Origin: Bacillota bacterium
Lineage (GTDB): Bacteria > Bacillota > Clostridia > Acetivibrionales > DSM-1351
NCBI GenBank assembly: GCA_023443515.1
Contig: JAEZUC010000078.1
Coordinates: 1-45,292 of the forward strand
Direction: 5' to 3'
DNA length: 45,292 nucleotides
The notes under the pieces: model-generated
Databases searched by the model: none
What the model saw: the letters and a program-made list of their open reading frames with translations, nothing else
What the model was told of the DNA's origin: nothing
Made by a program: the position numbers and the translations under genes
Shown: piece after piece, positions 8,727-17,170 of the stretch
Position numbering within the stretch: the stretch's first letter is position 1
Layout of the letters: every line of letters starts with the position of its first letter

Positions 8727-8771
8727 AAAAACAACCCGTGAAAATAATTTGCCATTTTCACGGGTTGTTTT
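8727..8771 (-). terminator. transketolase terminator
   Basis: A long perfect stem (arms 8727-8744 and 8754-8771, core AACCCGTGAAAAT) has A and T tracts on its flanks. It sits 24 bases beyond the tkt stop codon on the minus strand. Because of the flanking tracts it could work in either direction. Confidence 0.92.
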
Positions 8772-8794
8772 TTATTTATTTTGATTTGAATTGA

Positions 8795-10783
8795 TTATTT
8801 AGCCAAAACAGCCTTTGCCTTTGCAACAACGTTTTCAGTTGTGAAGCCAAAGTGCTTGAACAGCTGGTCTGCAGGGCCGGAAGCACCAAAGGTATCTATG
8901 GAAATTACTTCGCCCTTTAATCCAACATATTTATGCCATCCGAAGGAGGAAGCTGCTTCAACTGCCACTCTGTTTGCTACAGATGACGGTAGTATGCTTT
9001 CCTTGTATTCAGCTGACTGTCTGTCAAAGAGTTCCATTGAAGGCATACTTACAACTCTTGCATCAATACCTTCTGCTTGCAGTTGTTTGCCGGCTTCTAG
9101 AGTGATGTGAACTTCCGAGCCACAAGCTATCAAAATGATCTCAGGAGTTGCATTCTTTGAATCCAACAGAGTATATGCTCCCTTTAAAGCTACCTTTCCG
9201 TCGATGTCAAGAACAGGAAGGTTCTGTCTTGTTAATACCAGACAAGTAGGTGATGAAGGGTTTGTAATTGCTGTAAACCAGCCTGCAGCTGTTTCATTTG
9301 CATCAGCAGGTCTGAAATCTATGAAGTTTGGTATACTTCTTACAGATGCCAATTGCTCAATTGGTTGGTGAGTAGGTCCGTCTTCACCTACACCAATGCT
9401 GTCATGAGTCATTACATAGGTAACAGGTAATTTCATTAGTGCGGAAAGTCTCATAGCACCCTTTAGATAGTCGGTGAATACAAAGAAGGTTGCACAGTAC
9501 AGTTTTAATCCGCCGTATACAGCCATTGCATTTGCGATAGCTGCCATCCCGTGTTCTCTTACTCCGAAGTGAAGATTTCTGCCGCTGTAATCTTCAGCTG
9601 AGAAGTCTCCAACACCTTTCATGGCAGTTTTATTTGATGGCGCAAGGTCAGCAGAACCTCCAACAAGGTTCGGAATTCTTTGTGCAAGGTAATTTATGAG
9701 ATTTCCTGAAATTGCTCTGGTTGCATTTGCTTTAGGCTCAGCTTTCCAGAAGTTTTCATCATTTAAAAGCATTTCTTCGTAGTTGTCATTATGCCACATT
9801 TCCCATTCCTTTGCGAGACCTGGGTATTCAGCAGCATATTTTTTAAACATTTCATTCCATTCGTTTTCGGCTTTTATGCCGGAATCAATGAGCTCCTGCA
9901 TGTAAGCTGAAACCTCTTCATTTACGTTGAAGCAGTCATCCTTGCACATTCCCAGGAATTCTTTAGTCTTTGCAAGTCCTTCTTCTCCAAGAGGTTCACC
10001 ATGAACGGAAGAACTTCCTGCTTTTGGTGAGCCGTAGCCGATTTGCGTATTTATGATAATGATTGAAGGCGCACTTGTATCAGCCTTTGCCTTGGCAACT
10101 GCCGCACTGATTTCTTCAACACTGTTTCCGTCTTCAACTTTAAGTACTTGCCAACCATATGCATCAAAACGTTTAGCAACATCTTCTGTGAAAGCTATGT
10201 CTGTGTTTCCTTCGATAGTAATTTTGTTGCTGTCATACAATAATATAAGCTTGCCCAGTTTTAAGGTACCTGCAAGAGAAGCTGCTTCACTTGCAACACC
10301 TTCCATGAGACAGCCGTCTCCTGATAATGCAAAAGTATAGTTATCAACTACTTTGTAGCCGTCCTTGTTGAATTTGGTAGCCATAAATTCTTCAGCCATT
10401 GCCATACCAACTGCATTGGCAACACCCTGACCTAGAGGGCCTGTTGTAATTTCAACACCCGGAGTATGTCCGTATTCAGGATGTCCAGGAGTTTTGCTGT
10501 TAAATTGTCTGAAGTTCTTCAAATCTTCCATTGAAACATCGTAACCGAACACATGCAGCATTGAATAAAGCATTGCTGAACCATGACCTGCTGAAAGTAC
10601 AAATCTGTCTCTATTTGGCCATTGTGGGTTTTTAGGATTATGTTTCATATGTTTTGCCCAAACAGTATAGGCTATAGGTGCTGCACCCAGTGGCAAACCC
10701 GGATGTCCTGATGATGCTTTTTGAACTGCTTCAGCAGCCAGCACCCTTATAGTGTTAATAGAAGCTGTGTCTATCTTGCTCAT
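8795..10783 (-). CDS. tkt: transketolase
   Basis: At 662 residues this is a full-length transketolase, a thiamine-diphosphate enzyme that moves two-carbon units between sugar phosphates in the non-oxidative pentose phosphate pathway. Visible landmarks are GHPGLPLGAAP near residue 26, the thiamine-diphosphate motif GDGCLMEG with the following YDSNKITIEG, and FGVREHGMAAIANAM, which includes the catalytic glutamate. It is not split into two half-genes as in some anaerobes. GGGGAGG stands 7 bases before the ATG. It is monocistronic, with its own terminator, and diverges from the metal transporter genes. Confidence 0.97.
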   Translation of the reverse strand: MSKIDTASINTIRVLAAEAVQKASSGHPGLPLGAAPIAYTVWAKHMKHNPKNPQWPNRDRFVLSAGHGSAMLYSMLHVFGYDVSMEDLKNFRQFNSKTPGHPEYGHTPGVEITTGPLGQGVANAVGMAMAEEFMATKFNKDGYKVVDNYTFALSGDGCLMEGVASEAASLAGTLKLGKLILLYDSNKITIEGNTDIAFTEDVAKRFDAYGWQVLKVEDGNSVEEISAAVAKAKADTSAPSIIIINTQIGYGSPKAGSSSVHGEPLGEEGLAKTKEFLGMCKDDCFNVNEEVSAYMQELIDSGIKAENEWNEMFKKYAAEYPGLAKEWEMWHNDNYEEMLLNDENFWKAEPKANATRAISGNLINYLAQRIPNLVGGSADLAPSNKTAMKGVGDFSAEDYSGRNLHFGVREHGMAAIANAMAVYGGLKLYCATFFVFTDYLKGAMRLSALMKLPVTYVMTHDSIGVGEDGPTHQPIEQLASVRSIPNFIDFRPADANETAAGWFTAITNPSSPTCLVLTRQNLPVLDIDGKVALKGAYTLLDSKNATPEIILIACGSEVHITLEAGKQLQAEGIDARVVSMPSMELFDRQSAEYKESILPSSVANRVAVEAASSFGWHKYVGLKGEVISIDTFGASGPADQLFKHFGFTTENVVAKAKAVLAK

Positions 10784-10960
10784 TATTAGTCCTCCCCAAT
10801 ATAATTATTACATTAAACATATTAACACAAAAATTTATATCTATATAGTAAAAAAGTATTGTAAAACCCAATTTTTTTCATATATAACTAAGTGTTTGCA
10901 AATGAATAGAGATTAATACCATATATTCTTAAAATTATTATCTTTTGAGAAGGAAAGGTG

Positions 10961-10966
10961 TATAAT
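10961..10966 (+). promoter_or_regulatory. -10 element for metal ABC transporter operon
   Basis: A perfect TATAAT lies about 50 bases before the ATP-binding protein gene. The best -35 at 17-base spacing (TTATCT, 10938-10943) is weak, which fits an activated or tightly repressed promoter. An inverted repeat overlaps the expected transcription start just downstream. Confidence 0.5.
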
Positions 10967-10986
10967 AGTTAATACTGAAATTAACT
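10967..10986. promoter_or_regulatory. 7-6-7 inverted repeat, candidate metalloregulator operator
   Basis: AGTTAAT and ATTAACT form a perfect inverted repeat with a 6-base spacer, immediately after the -10 box. Position over the start site is ideal for repression by a dimeric regulator such as a Fur/Zur or MarR-type protein. It matches no consensus I know exactly, so the regulator is unassigned. Confidence 0.5.
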
Positions 10987-11015
10987 GTAATTTGATTGGA
11001 ATATGAGGAAATATA

Positions 11016-11825
11016 ATGGAAAAGTTTATCGGAAAGCACGGGGGAAATTGTGAGAATAATTTGGGCTGCTGCGGGTACTGTTGTACTAAAATAGAGAATT
11101 TCTCCGTAACCATAGGCAGAACACAAATATTACATGATATAAACCTTCACTTGCACTGCGGGGAGCTGACTGCCATAATAGGCCCTAACGGAGCAGGGAA
11201 GAGTACTTTGCTTAAATCTATACTTGGGGAAATTAAACATAGTGGAAATATTGTGTTTGCAGGAGTCAGTGGGCAGGCAGCAGGAAGACCTATTGTGGGC
11301 TATGTTCCCCAACAGCTTGAATTTGATACAGCGACGCCTCTTAGCGTAAGAAACCTTTTTGCATCATGTATGAGCAGAAAACCTGCATGGCAAGGTGTTT
11401 CAAAAAAAATGGATAAAAGGATTATAGATTGTCTGGACAGAGTTCAGGCGAGTAAACTTATCGACAAGCGATTGGGAGCTTTGTCCGGTGGAGAGTTGCA
11501 AAGGGTATTGCTGTCACTGGCACTTGAGCCTGTTCCACAGCTTCTGCTTCTGGACGAGCCGGTATCAGGAGTTGACAGGAAGGGTCTTGAAGTTTTCTAT
11601 GAGATTGTGTCTAAAATAAGAAAAGAATATGATTTGACAATAATACTTGTATCTCATGACCTTGATTTGGTAAGGAAACATGCAGATAGGGTGGTCTTGT
11701 TAAACAGGACTGTAATACTCAATGGAACCCCGGAAGAAGTTTACACTGATAAACGTATGCATGAAACCTTCGGTCTGACCGGAATTCTGGGAGATAAAAC
11801 AGATGAGAACGGAGGCGGGAAATAA
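11016..11825 (+). CDS. metal ABC transporter ATP-binding protein (zinc/manganese type)
   Basis: The 269-residue protein is the ATPase of a ZnuABC/MntABC-like importer. Walker A (GPNGAGKST) is at 56-64, the signature LSGGELQR at 156-163 and Walker B (LLLLDEP) at 176-182, followed by the H-loop VSHD. The first 25 residues form a Cys-rich extension (C12, C18, C19, C22, C23, plus H8) ahead of the normal ABC fold. Related clostridial sequences show a similar CGxCC segment, so it may be a family trait. The gene overlaps the permease gene by one base (TAATG). No solute-binding protein gene is adjacent, so that component must be encoded elsewhere. The metal is not determined by sequence. Confidence 0.87.
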   Translation: MEKFIGKHGGNCENNLGCCGYCCTKIENFSVTIGRTQILHDINLHLHCGELTAIIGPNGAGKSTLLKSILGEIKHSGNIVFAGVSGQAAGRPIVGYVPQQLEFDTATPLSVRNLFASCMSRKPAWQGVSKKMDKRIIDCLDRVQASKLIDKRLGALSGGELQRVLLSLALEPVPQLLLLDEPVSGVDRKGLEVFYEIVSKIRKEYDLTIILVSHDLDLVRKHADRVVLLNRTVILNGTPEEVYTDKRMHETFGLTGILGDKTDENGGGK

Positions 11826-12661
11826 TGGTGCAGATATATAAATTACTTGATATTTTGTTTCCATTCAGCTGGCTTGGCTATGAGTTTATGAAAAATGCCT
11901 TTCTGGCTATTTTACTAATTGCTCCGGTATTCGGTATTCTGGGAACCATCATTGTAAACAACAGGATGGCTTTTTTCTCAGACGCGTTGGGTCACGGTGC
12001 ATTTACCGGGATTGCAATAGGCACGGCAATAGGTATTTTCCAGCCTATGTGGTCTGCAATTGTGTTTTCTATAGCTTTTGCTGTTCTTATTACAATTGTT
12101 AAGAATAAAACAAAGACATCCACAGATACCGTTATAGGAGTATTTTCTTCTGCTGCAATTGCTTTAGGTGTTGTACTCATTTATTCAGGGGGGAGCGGTA
12201 AATACTCTTCTGTTCTGGTGGGGGATCTTTTAAGTATAAGTGCAGGAGAGGTAGGGTTATTGCTGATTATAGCTATTGTAATAATTGTACTTTGGTTAAT
12301 GTATTACAATAAAATACTTTTGGTGAGCTTGAATCAATCACTGGCAAAAAGCCGAGGAATAAATACTATGGCGGTTGAAATGGCTTTTACATCTGCTATT
12401 GCGGTGGTGGTAACCGTCAGTATACAATGGATTGGACTTTTGATAATTAATTCACTTCTGGTTCTTCCGGCTGCAGCTGCAAGAAATGTATCAACAAATG
12501 CACGGCAGTATAACATTATTACATTACTGATTTCTTTTGTTTCGGGTATTAGTGGCCTTATTCTGTCTTACTATATGGATACTGCAACGGGAGCAACGAT
12601 AGTTATTATTGCTGCCGTTATATATTTTATAACACTAGGATTAAGAAAAAGGTTTATATAA
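11825..12661 (+). CDS. metal ABC transporter permease (ABC-3 family)
   Basis: The 278-residue protein is hydrophobic with about eight membrane segments and the ABC-3 landmark SDALGHGAFTGIAIG near residue 50, followed by LLVLPAAAARN near residue 215. It is the membrane partner of the preceding ATPase, with which it is translationally coupled by a TAATG overlap. ZnuB (zinc) is the most likely role, but manganese or iron cannot be excluded. The stop codon is directly followed by the fold-back element at 12663. Confidence 0.88.
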   Translation: MVQIYKLLDILFPFSWLGYEFMKNAFLAILLIAPVFGILGTIIVNNRMAFFSDALGHGAFTGIAIGTAIGIFQPMWSAIVFSIAFAVLITIVKNKTKTSTDTVIGVFSSAAIALGVVLIYSGGSGKYSSVLVGDLLSISAGEVGLLLIIAIVIIVLWLMYYNKILLVSLNQSLAKSRGINTMAVEMAFTSAIAVVVTVSIQWIGLLIINSLLVLPAAAARNVSTNARQYNIITLLISFVSGISGLILSYYMDTATGATIVIIAAVIYFITLGLRKRFI

Positions 12662-12662
12662 T

Positions 12663-12970
12663 AGGGTTGTTACAAAACAGAAAGTTTTTCTGTTTTAACA
12701 CCGATACTCCCGTATAAAATTATATCAATGATTGCTTCTTTAGATATTTGCAAGTGTTTCTAGCGGCTCATCTAAGGATATTTTACCGTCGCTCACATTC
12801 ATCGTCCATGATTCATTGTTTCGCTAAAACCTACCTCGTGATAGGTTTTCCGGTAAAATATCCGTCTTCGCCGATAAACAACTGCAAATATCTTTAACCA
12901 AGCTTCCATTGATACAATTTATACTCACGTACAGGTTAAAATAGATAAAAATAAATTTTGCAACAACCCT
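12663..12970. mobile_element. 308-bp fold-back, MITE-like element
   Basis: The ends are inverted repeats: AGGGTTGTTACAAAA on the left and, read on the other strand, AGGGTTGTTGCAAAA on the right. The similarity is not confined to the tips. The reverse complement of the right half aligns with the left half over about 125 bp, sharing blocks such as GTATAAA, ATCAATG, GATATTTGCA and GGATATTTTACCG. A central hairpin AAAACCTA/TAGGTTTT marks the loop. No reading frame is present and no clear target-site duplication was seen. It fills the whole space between two convergent genes. Confidence 0.62.
12673..12695. terminator. hairpin inside left arm of the element, possible terminator
   Basis: AAAACAGAAA and TTTCTGTTTT form a perfect 10-bp stem with a 3-base loop, about 12 bases after the permease stop codon. 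It could terminate the transporter operon, although the T run belongs to the stem itself. Confidence 0.4.
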
Positions 12971-12979
12971 GCATTCTTT

Positions 12980-15454
12980 CTATTTTCCCATTACTACTAC
13001 TATTTCATTGGTTTCTTTAAGCTCATCTACGCTGATATAACAGCCATCAATATGTTTTCCGTTAACGGTAACGTATTGTACTCCTTTTTCCACTCCCTGA
13101 CTGTTATCGACAGATATATTTAGAACTTTATTTCTGAATTTTTTGGTCATTCTAAAGTTCTTCCAGCTTGCTGGGATGCATGGATTTATTTTTATACCAT
13201 CGTACTCAGGCTGCAAGCCCAGAATTCCGTATACCATTGAAACCATGACTGTTGAAGCTGTACCTGTCAGCCAGTGAACATGTGAACGTCCATGGTTCTG
13301 CGTATCAATTCCTTCAGTGGCCTGTCCGTGTATATATGGCTCCAGTTTTCTTTTTTCAGCATTGTCATTCATGGCAGCCGGATTTATTTCGTTAAAATAT
13401 TCGTAGGCTCTGTTGCCATTTCCTATGATTGTTTCAGCTAGTATTAACCAGCCTTGGGGCTGTGAGAATATTCCCGCATTTTCCTTGGTTCCGGCGTTAA
13501 AAAGGGACATTCTTGCCACAGGAAGCCCATATTCCCTGAAAGCGGGGTAAAACAACATTGCACCATATTTAGTGTTCAAATTATCATATACCTTATCAAG
13601 AACGGTACTGGCCTTTTCACCTTCAGCGGCGCCGCTTATAACGGACCACACCTGAGGATTGAGCCACAGGCTTGCTTCGGAATTGTTCTTTGATCCGATA
13701 ATATATCCGTCCTCAGTAAATCCTCGAACATATTGATCCCCTTCCCATGAGGATTTTTGGATATTTGCGCTTAATTCCTCAAGACGGTCTTTTACCCATG
13801 AGATATCAGCTGAAGCACCCTTTTTGACCGCAAATTCTTCAAAAATTTTGAGTGCATAGTACAGTTGGAAGGCGACAAAAAGTGATTCTCCTTTTGAACC
13901 AAGTCTCAAGCAATCGTTCCAGTCTGCGAATAACCCTGCCGGCAGGCCGTGACTGCCCAGTCTGTCCAAGTTAAACTGTATTGCTTGTTTAAGATGTGTG
14001 TAAACAGTTGCATCACCCTTGTCTGCATAAGGAATTTTTTCATCTATAAAGCTCCAGTCACCGCTTTCCTTAATATATGTAATAACGGTTGGGAAGAGCC
14101 AGAGTGCGTCATCAGCTCGGTAGAAGGATTGCCCCGTTTCTTTTGCATACTGTGATTCATCAGGAGTAGCTTCCTGTCCGGGCTTGTGGTCAAACTTAAC
14201 CAGTGGCAGACCACCGCCGTTGGAAACTTGTCCGGAAAGCATAAGCCAAAGTCTTTCTCGTGCAGCATTATTATCCAAGTGGATTATACCCTGTATATCC
14301 TGTACCGTGTCACGGTAGCCTAAACCGTTTCTCAGACCGCAGTACTGGAAGGAGGCTGCTCTGGACCAGAAAAATGTTATAAAGCACTGGTATGCATTCC
14401 AGACGTTTGCCATATTATTAAAATTATCATCCGGGGTTTCCACCTGAAGGTTGCCTAATCTTGAGTGCCAGAACGTTCTCAGTTGTGAAAGTTCGAGGGA
14501 CACAATTTTGCTGAAATCAAAAGAATCATCACAAGAGCATGTTTTGTTCTTTTCAACGGCATCATATTTTGAAATTAGACTCCTTGCAGCTTCTTCATTT
14601 CCTGCTCCAAGGAGGAAGGTCATTTCAACCTCCTCACCGGGATTTAAATCTATATCTGTCTGGAGAGCTCCAAAGGAATTTCCATTGTAGGCTACAGTGT
14701 TGGAACACTTTCCTGATTCTACGGCAACAGGATTGCCATAATTTCTGTAGTTACCTATAAACATGTCTCTTTCGCCGTCAAAGGCAGAAACTGACTGACC
14801 TGCCAGACCGAAAAATCTGTATATGGGGTCACCCTTTTTATTGGAAGTGCCTTCAACATCTGCCGACGCCTCACTTCCATTTTCGTTAATTACCTGAAGT
14901 ATGTGATTATCCTTAAAATACGTTTTACTTATAAATTGAGAGTACTGCAGATTAACAGTGTCATTTTCATAGTGGTCATGGTTTGTGAATTCCGCCATAC
15001 CATAAATGGATAAGCTCCGCTTACTTGTGCCGGTATTCTTAATTCTTAAATTCCATACTTCATAGTTTTTATCAAGAGGAACATAATAAAGGGTACGGCT
15101 TTCTATATCCTTGTAGGTGGACGAAATAATAGTATAGGCAGTTCCGTGCCTGCATTCACTCTTATAGCTGTCAATTGATTTACAAACCGGCTGCCAAGAG
15201 CCTGACCAGTAGTCCCCGTCTGCATTATCCCGTATATAAATAAATCTTCCGGGCTGATCGTTGGACATGGAATTTAATCTGAAACGAATTATTCTACCGG
15301 CTGCACCGGATTTTACAAAACTATAGCCCGTTGCGTTGTTGGATATAATTGCACCATACTCTACAGACCCAAGATAATTACACCAGGGGGCAGGAGTATC
15401 CGGGCGGGTAATAACATACTCCTTATTAACTGCATTAAAATGACCAAAATTCAT
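12980..15454 (-). CDS. GH94 disaccharide/oligosaccharide phosphorylase
   Basis: The 824-residue protein has the complete GH94 layout: an N-terminal beta-sandwich starting with the NKEYVITRPDTPAPWCNYLG-like segment, a linker, an (alpha/alpha)6 barrel and a C-terminal strand layer ending VVVMG. The catalytic-loop motif ADWNDCL is at about 510-516 and supplies the general acid. GLGYRDTVQD, KENAGIF and HWLTGTAS are further family motifs. GH94 enzymes cleave beta-linked glucosides with phosphate, yielding a sugar 1-phosphate. The N-terminal half looks closer to chitobiose phosphorylase-like members than to cellobiose phosphorylase CbpA, so the substrate is left open. There is no signal peptide, so it acts in the cytoplasm. 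GGAGGTG lies 8 bases before the ATG. Confidence 0.86.
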   Translation of the reverse strand: MNFGHFNAVNKEYVITRPDTPAPWCNYLGSVEYGAIISNNATGYSFVKSGAAGRIIRFRLNSMSNDQPGRFIYIRDNADGDYWSGSWQPVCKSIDSYKSECRHGTAYTIISSTYKDIESRTLYYVPLDKNYEVWNLRIKNTGTSKRSLSIYGMAEFTNHDHYENDTVNLQYSQFISKTYFKDNHILQVINENGSEASADVEGTSNKKGDPIYRFFGLAGQSVSAFDGERDMFIGNYRNYGNPVAVESGKCSNTVAYNGNSFGALQTDIDLNPGEEVEMTFLLGAGNEEAARSLISKYDAVEKNKTCSCDDSFDFSKIVSLELSQLRTFWHSRLGNLQVETPDDNFNNMANVWNAYQCFITFFWSRAASFQYCGLRNGLGYRDTVQDIQGIIHLDNNAARERLWLMLSGQVSNGGGLPLVKFDHKPGQEATPDESQYAKETGQSFYRADDALWLFPTVITYIKESGDWSFIDEKIPYADKGDATVYTHLKQAIQFNLDRLGSHGLPAGLFADWNDCLRLGSKGESLFVAFQLYYALKIFEEFAVKKGASADISWVKDRLEELSANIQKSSWEGDQYVRGFTEDGYIIGSKNNSEASLWLNPQVWSVISGAAEGEKASTVLDKVYDNLNTKYGAMLFYPAFREYGLPVARMSLFNAGTKENAGIFSQPQGWLILAETIIGNGNRAYEYFNEINPAAMNDNAEKRKLEPYIHGQATEGIDTQNHGRSHVHWLTGTASTVMVSMVYGILGLQPEYDGIKINPCIPASWKNFRMTKKFRNKVLNISVDNSQGVEKGVQYVTVNGKHIDGCYISVDELKETNEIVVVMGK

Positions 15455-15570
15455 TTAAAGCACCTCCGAAAACCAAATTCAGAGATAATAATATCATAAA
15501 TTTTAAAATAAATGTCAACAATTCAAAACAATAGTAAAATAATTATAATGAACAAGGGCAGGTGTTTTAA

Positions 15571-16125
15571 ATAAATATTGTAATAGGAATCTCAGGGGCC
15601 TCAGGAGCAATATATGGAATAAGACTCCTGGAAGTACTCAAGAGTGTACCCCAGATAACAACTCACCTGGTAGTCAGCAGACATGCTGCTGTGAATATAG
15701 GTCTTGAAACTGACTATAGTATTGAGCAGGTTTTGAGCCTTGCAAATTTCTCATATGATAATCACAGCCTGGCTGCGAGGATATCCAGTGGCTCATATTT
15801 AACTGACGCAACAGTAATTGTTCCCTGCAGCATGAAGACACTGGCTTGCATTTCAAACGGCATATGTGACACTCTTATATCCAGAGCTGCTGATGTTACG
15901 CTTAAAGAATCACGAAAACTCATTATCTGCCCAAGGGAAACACCCCTTAATTCCATACACCTTGAGAATATGCTCAGGCTTTCTAAGCAAGGAGTAAGAA
16001 TAATACCACCAATGCCGGCTTTTTATAATAAGCCTCAAACACTTGATGATATCCTGAATCACCAGGTTATGAAAATTTGTGATTGTTTAGGTATTACCAA
16101 TGAGATAGGGCGCCGATGGGGATAG
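15571..16125 (+). CDS. ubiX: UbiX-like flavin prenyltransferase with apparent ATA start
   Basis: The protein shows the UbiX hallmarks: an N-terminal GISGASGAIYGIRLLE nucleotide-binding loop, VPCSMKTLACISNG in the middle, RETPLNSIHLENMLRL and a C-terminal RRWG. UbiX attaches a dimethylallyl group to FMN, making the prenyl-FMN cofactor used by UbiD-type decarboxylases. A canonical start codon in frame first appears at GTG 15691, which would delete the essential loop. The frame is open only back to a stop at 15568. The codon in the place of the expected Met is ATA (15571), 6 bases after an AGGTG ribosome site. With this start the length is 184 residues, normal for UbiX. No ubiD is nearby. A mutated start or sequence error is possible. 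Confidence 0.8.
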   Translation: MNIVIGISGASGAIYGIRLLEVLKSVPQITTHLVVSRHAAVNIGLETDYSIEQVLSLANFSYDNHSLAARISSGSYLTDATVIVPCSMKTLACISNGICDTLISRAADVTLKESRKLIICPRETPLNSIHLENMLRLSKQGVRIIPPMPAFYNKPQTLDDILNHQVMKICDCLGITNEIGRRWG

Positions 16126-16148
16126 TTTGTGCAAGCCCCTTTTTAAGG

Positions 16149-17042
16149 TTATAGCTGTTCTACTTTATAGCCCTTTTCCTTGAGCATGTTGATAACCCCG
16201 TTCTTTCCGGTGAGCCTTGAAATATCTGCTACAGCAAAATATTTACCACCGGATTTCAGATATTTTGTGACGCATTCATATGTTTTTTGAGTTAATGTTG
16301 TTTGAGAGGCCTTGTCAAATGAATATATTTTGCTAAGGCCTTCGATATCACCGTCTTTCCATAACGATGTGGCATTTTTTACTGTTTGCGGTTCCTTTTG
16401 TGCAATAGTTATGGTATTTTCAAGTATTGTACCTTGAAGAGAATATGACATTGAGCTTAGTCTGATGAGCTGTGAATCTGCTGACTCAAGTTCAACTATT
16501 GACTTTCCGTCTTTCTTTGCCTTGTTTATGAAGTAGGATGGAACAGGGTTCTGTAAAAAATTCTGTGAATTGCTAAACACAAGATTAGAAATAAGGCTTT
16601 CTATTACCCAGGGCATAAAATTGTTGTAAGCAGAAAGAGATTTCTTGTTCTGAGTATACTTTTTTATAAGGTTATCTGCTTTGGTGTACTGCTCTTTTGT
16701 TAATACCTTGTCTATGGTTGTTTTTGACAGCATCCCATATTTTAATAGGGCTGTGACAGTTTGATCCTGTGTAGTTTTTGTCATGTCCGTTTCTACTATG
16801 ATTTTTGAACATTCATTGTAGCTATTTTCGATTTGTGCATTTAAAGGGAATATACTTTTGTCTGTAATTGATAACGACCCAAGCAGGTATGTAATATTTC
16901 TTTCCGAGGGATCATTCTGACTTGTAACTTTCCACATGCTTATATGATTATTCTCAGCAGGAACCGCTTCAATAGAAGCTGAGGATGCCAAGGTAAGACA
17001 TATAATAAGTATTAGCGAAATAAATGGTATTAATCTTTTCAT
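16149..17042 (-). CDS. secreted TraB/GumN-family protein lacking both motif histidines
   Basis: The 297-residue protein begins with a signal peptide (about 1-26). The mature part matches the TraB/GumN (TIKI-like) fold: ISMWKVT at 35-41, an IIVETDM strand, a central helical region, and a C-terminal VADISRLTGKNGVINMLKEK block. In active members each of two GxxH motifs carries a conserved His. Here the first reads GSLS (55-58) and the second ADIS (272-275), so both His are Ser. Metalloprotease activity is therefore doubtful. A GGAGG ribosome site precedes the ATG. It is convergent with ubiX. Confidence 0.78.
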   Translation of the reverse strand: MKRLIPFISLILIICLTLASSASIEAVPAENNHISMWKVTSQNDPSERNITYLLGSLSITDKSIFPLNAQIENSYNECSKIIVETDMTKTTQDQTVTALLKYGMLSKTTIDKVLTKEQYTKADNLIKKYTQNKKSLSAYNNFMPWVIESLISNLVFSNSQNFLQNPVPSYFINKAKKDGKSIVELESADSQLIRLSSMSYSLQGTILENTITIAQKEPQTVKNATSLWKDGDIEGLSKIYSFDKASQTTLTQKTYECVTKYLKSGGKYFAVADISRLTGKNGVINMLKEKGYKVEQL

Positions 17043-17110
17043 TGCAGAACCTCCGGGTTATTAATTTATTTAAATACTACTTACTATATTAAGTTATAAG
17101 TATATTAATG

Positions 17111-17139
17111 TTGAATTATTACAACTATTTTAATATGAT
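17111..17139 (+). promoter_or_regulatory. promoter for GH3 gene
   Basis: TTGAAT (17111-17116) and TATGAT (17134-17139) are spaced by 17 bases, about 30 bases before the TTG start codon. Confidence 0.55.
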
Positions 17140-17170
17140 AGTAATATATACCAATTAGTGAGGTGATTAA

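Noticed and set aside
10946..10966. TTGAGA with TATAAT as a promoter
   Set aside because: The spacing is only about 10 bases, far from the 16-18 needed.
15691..16125. GTG at 15691 as the ubiX start
   Set aside because: It would remove the conserved N-terminal nucleotide-binding loop encoded in the same open frame upstream and lacks a ribosome site.
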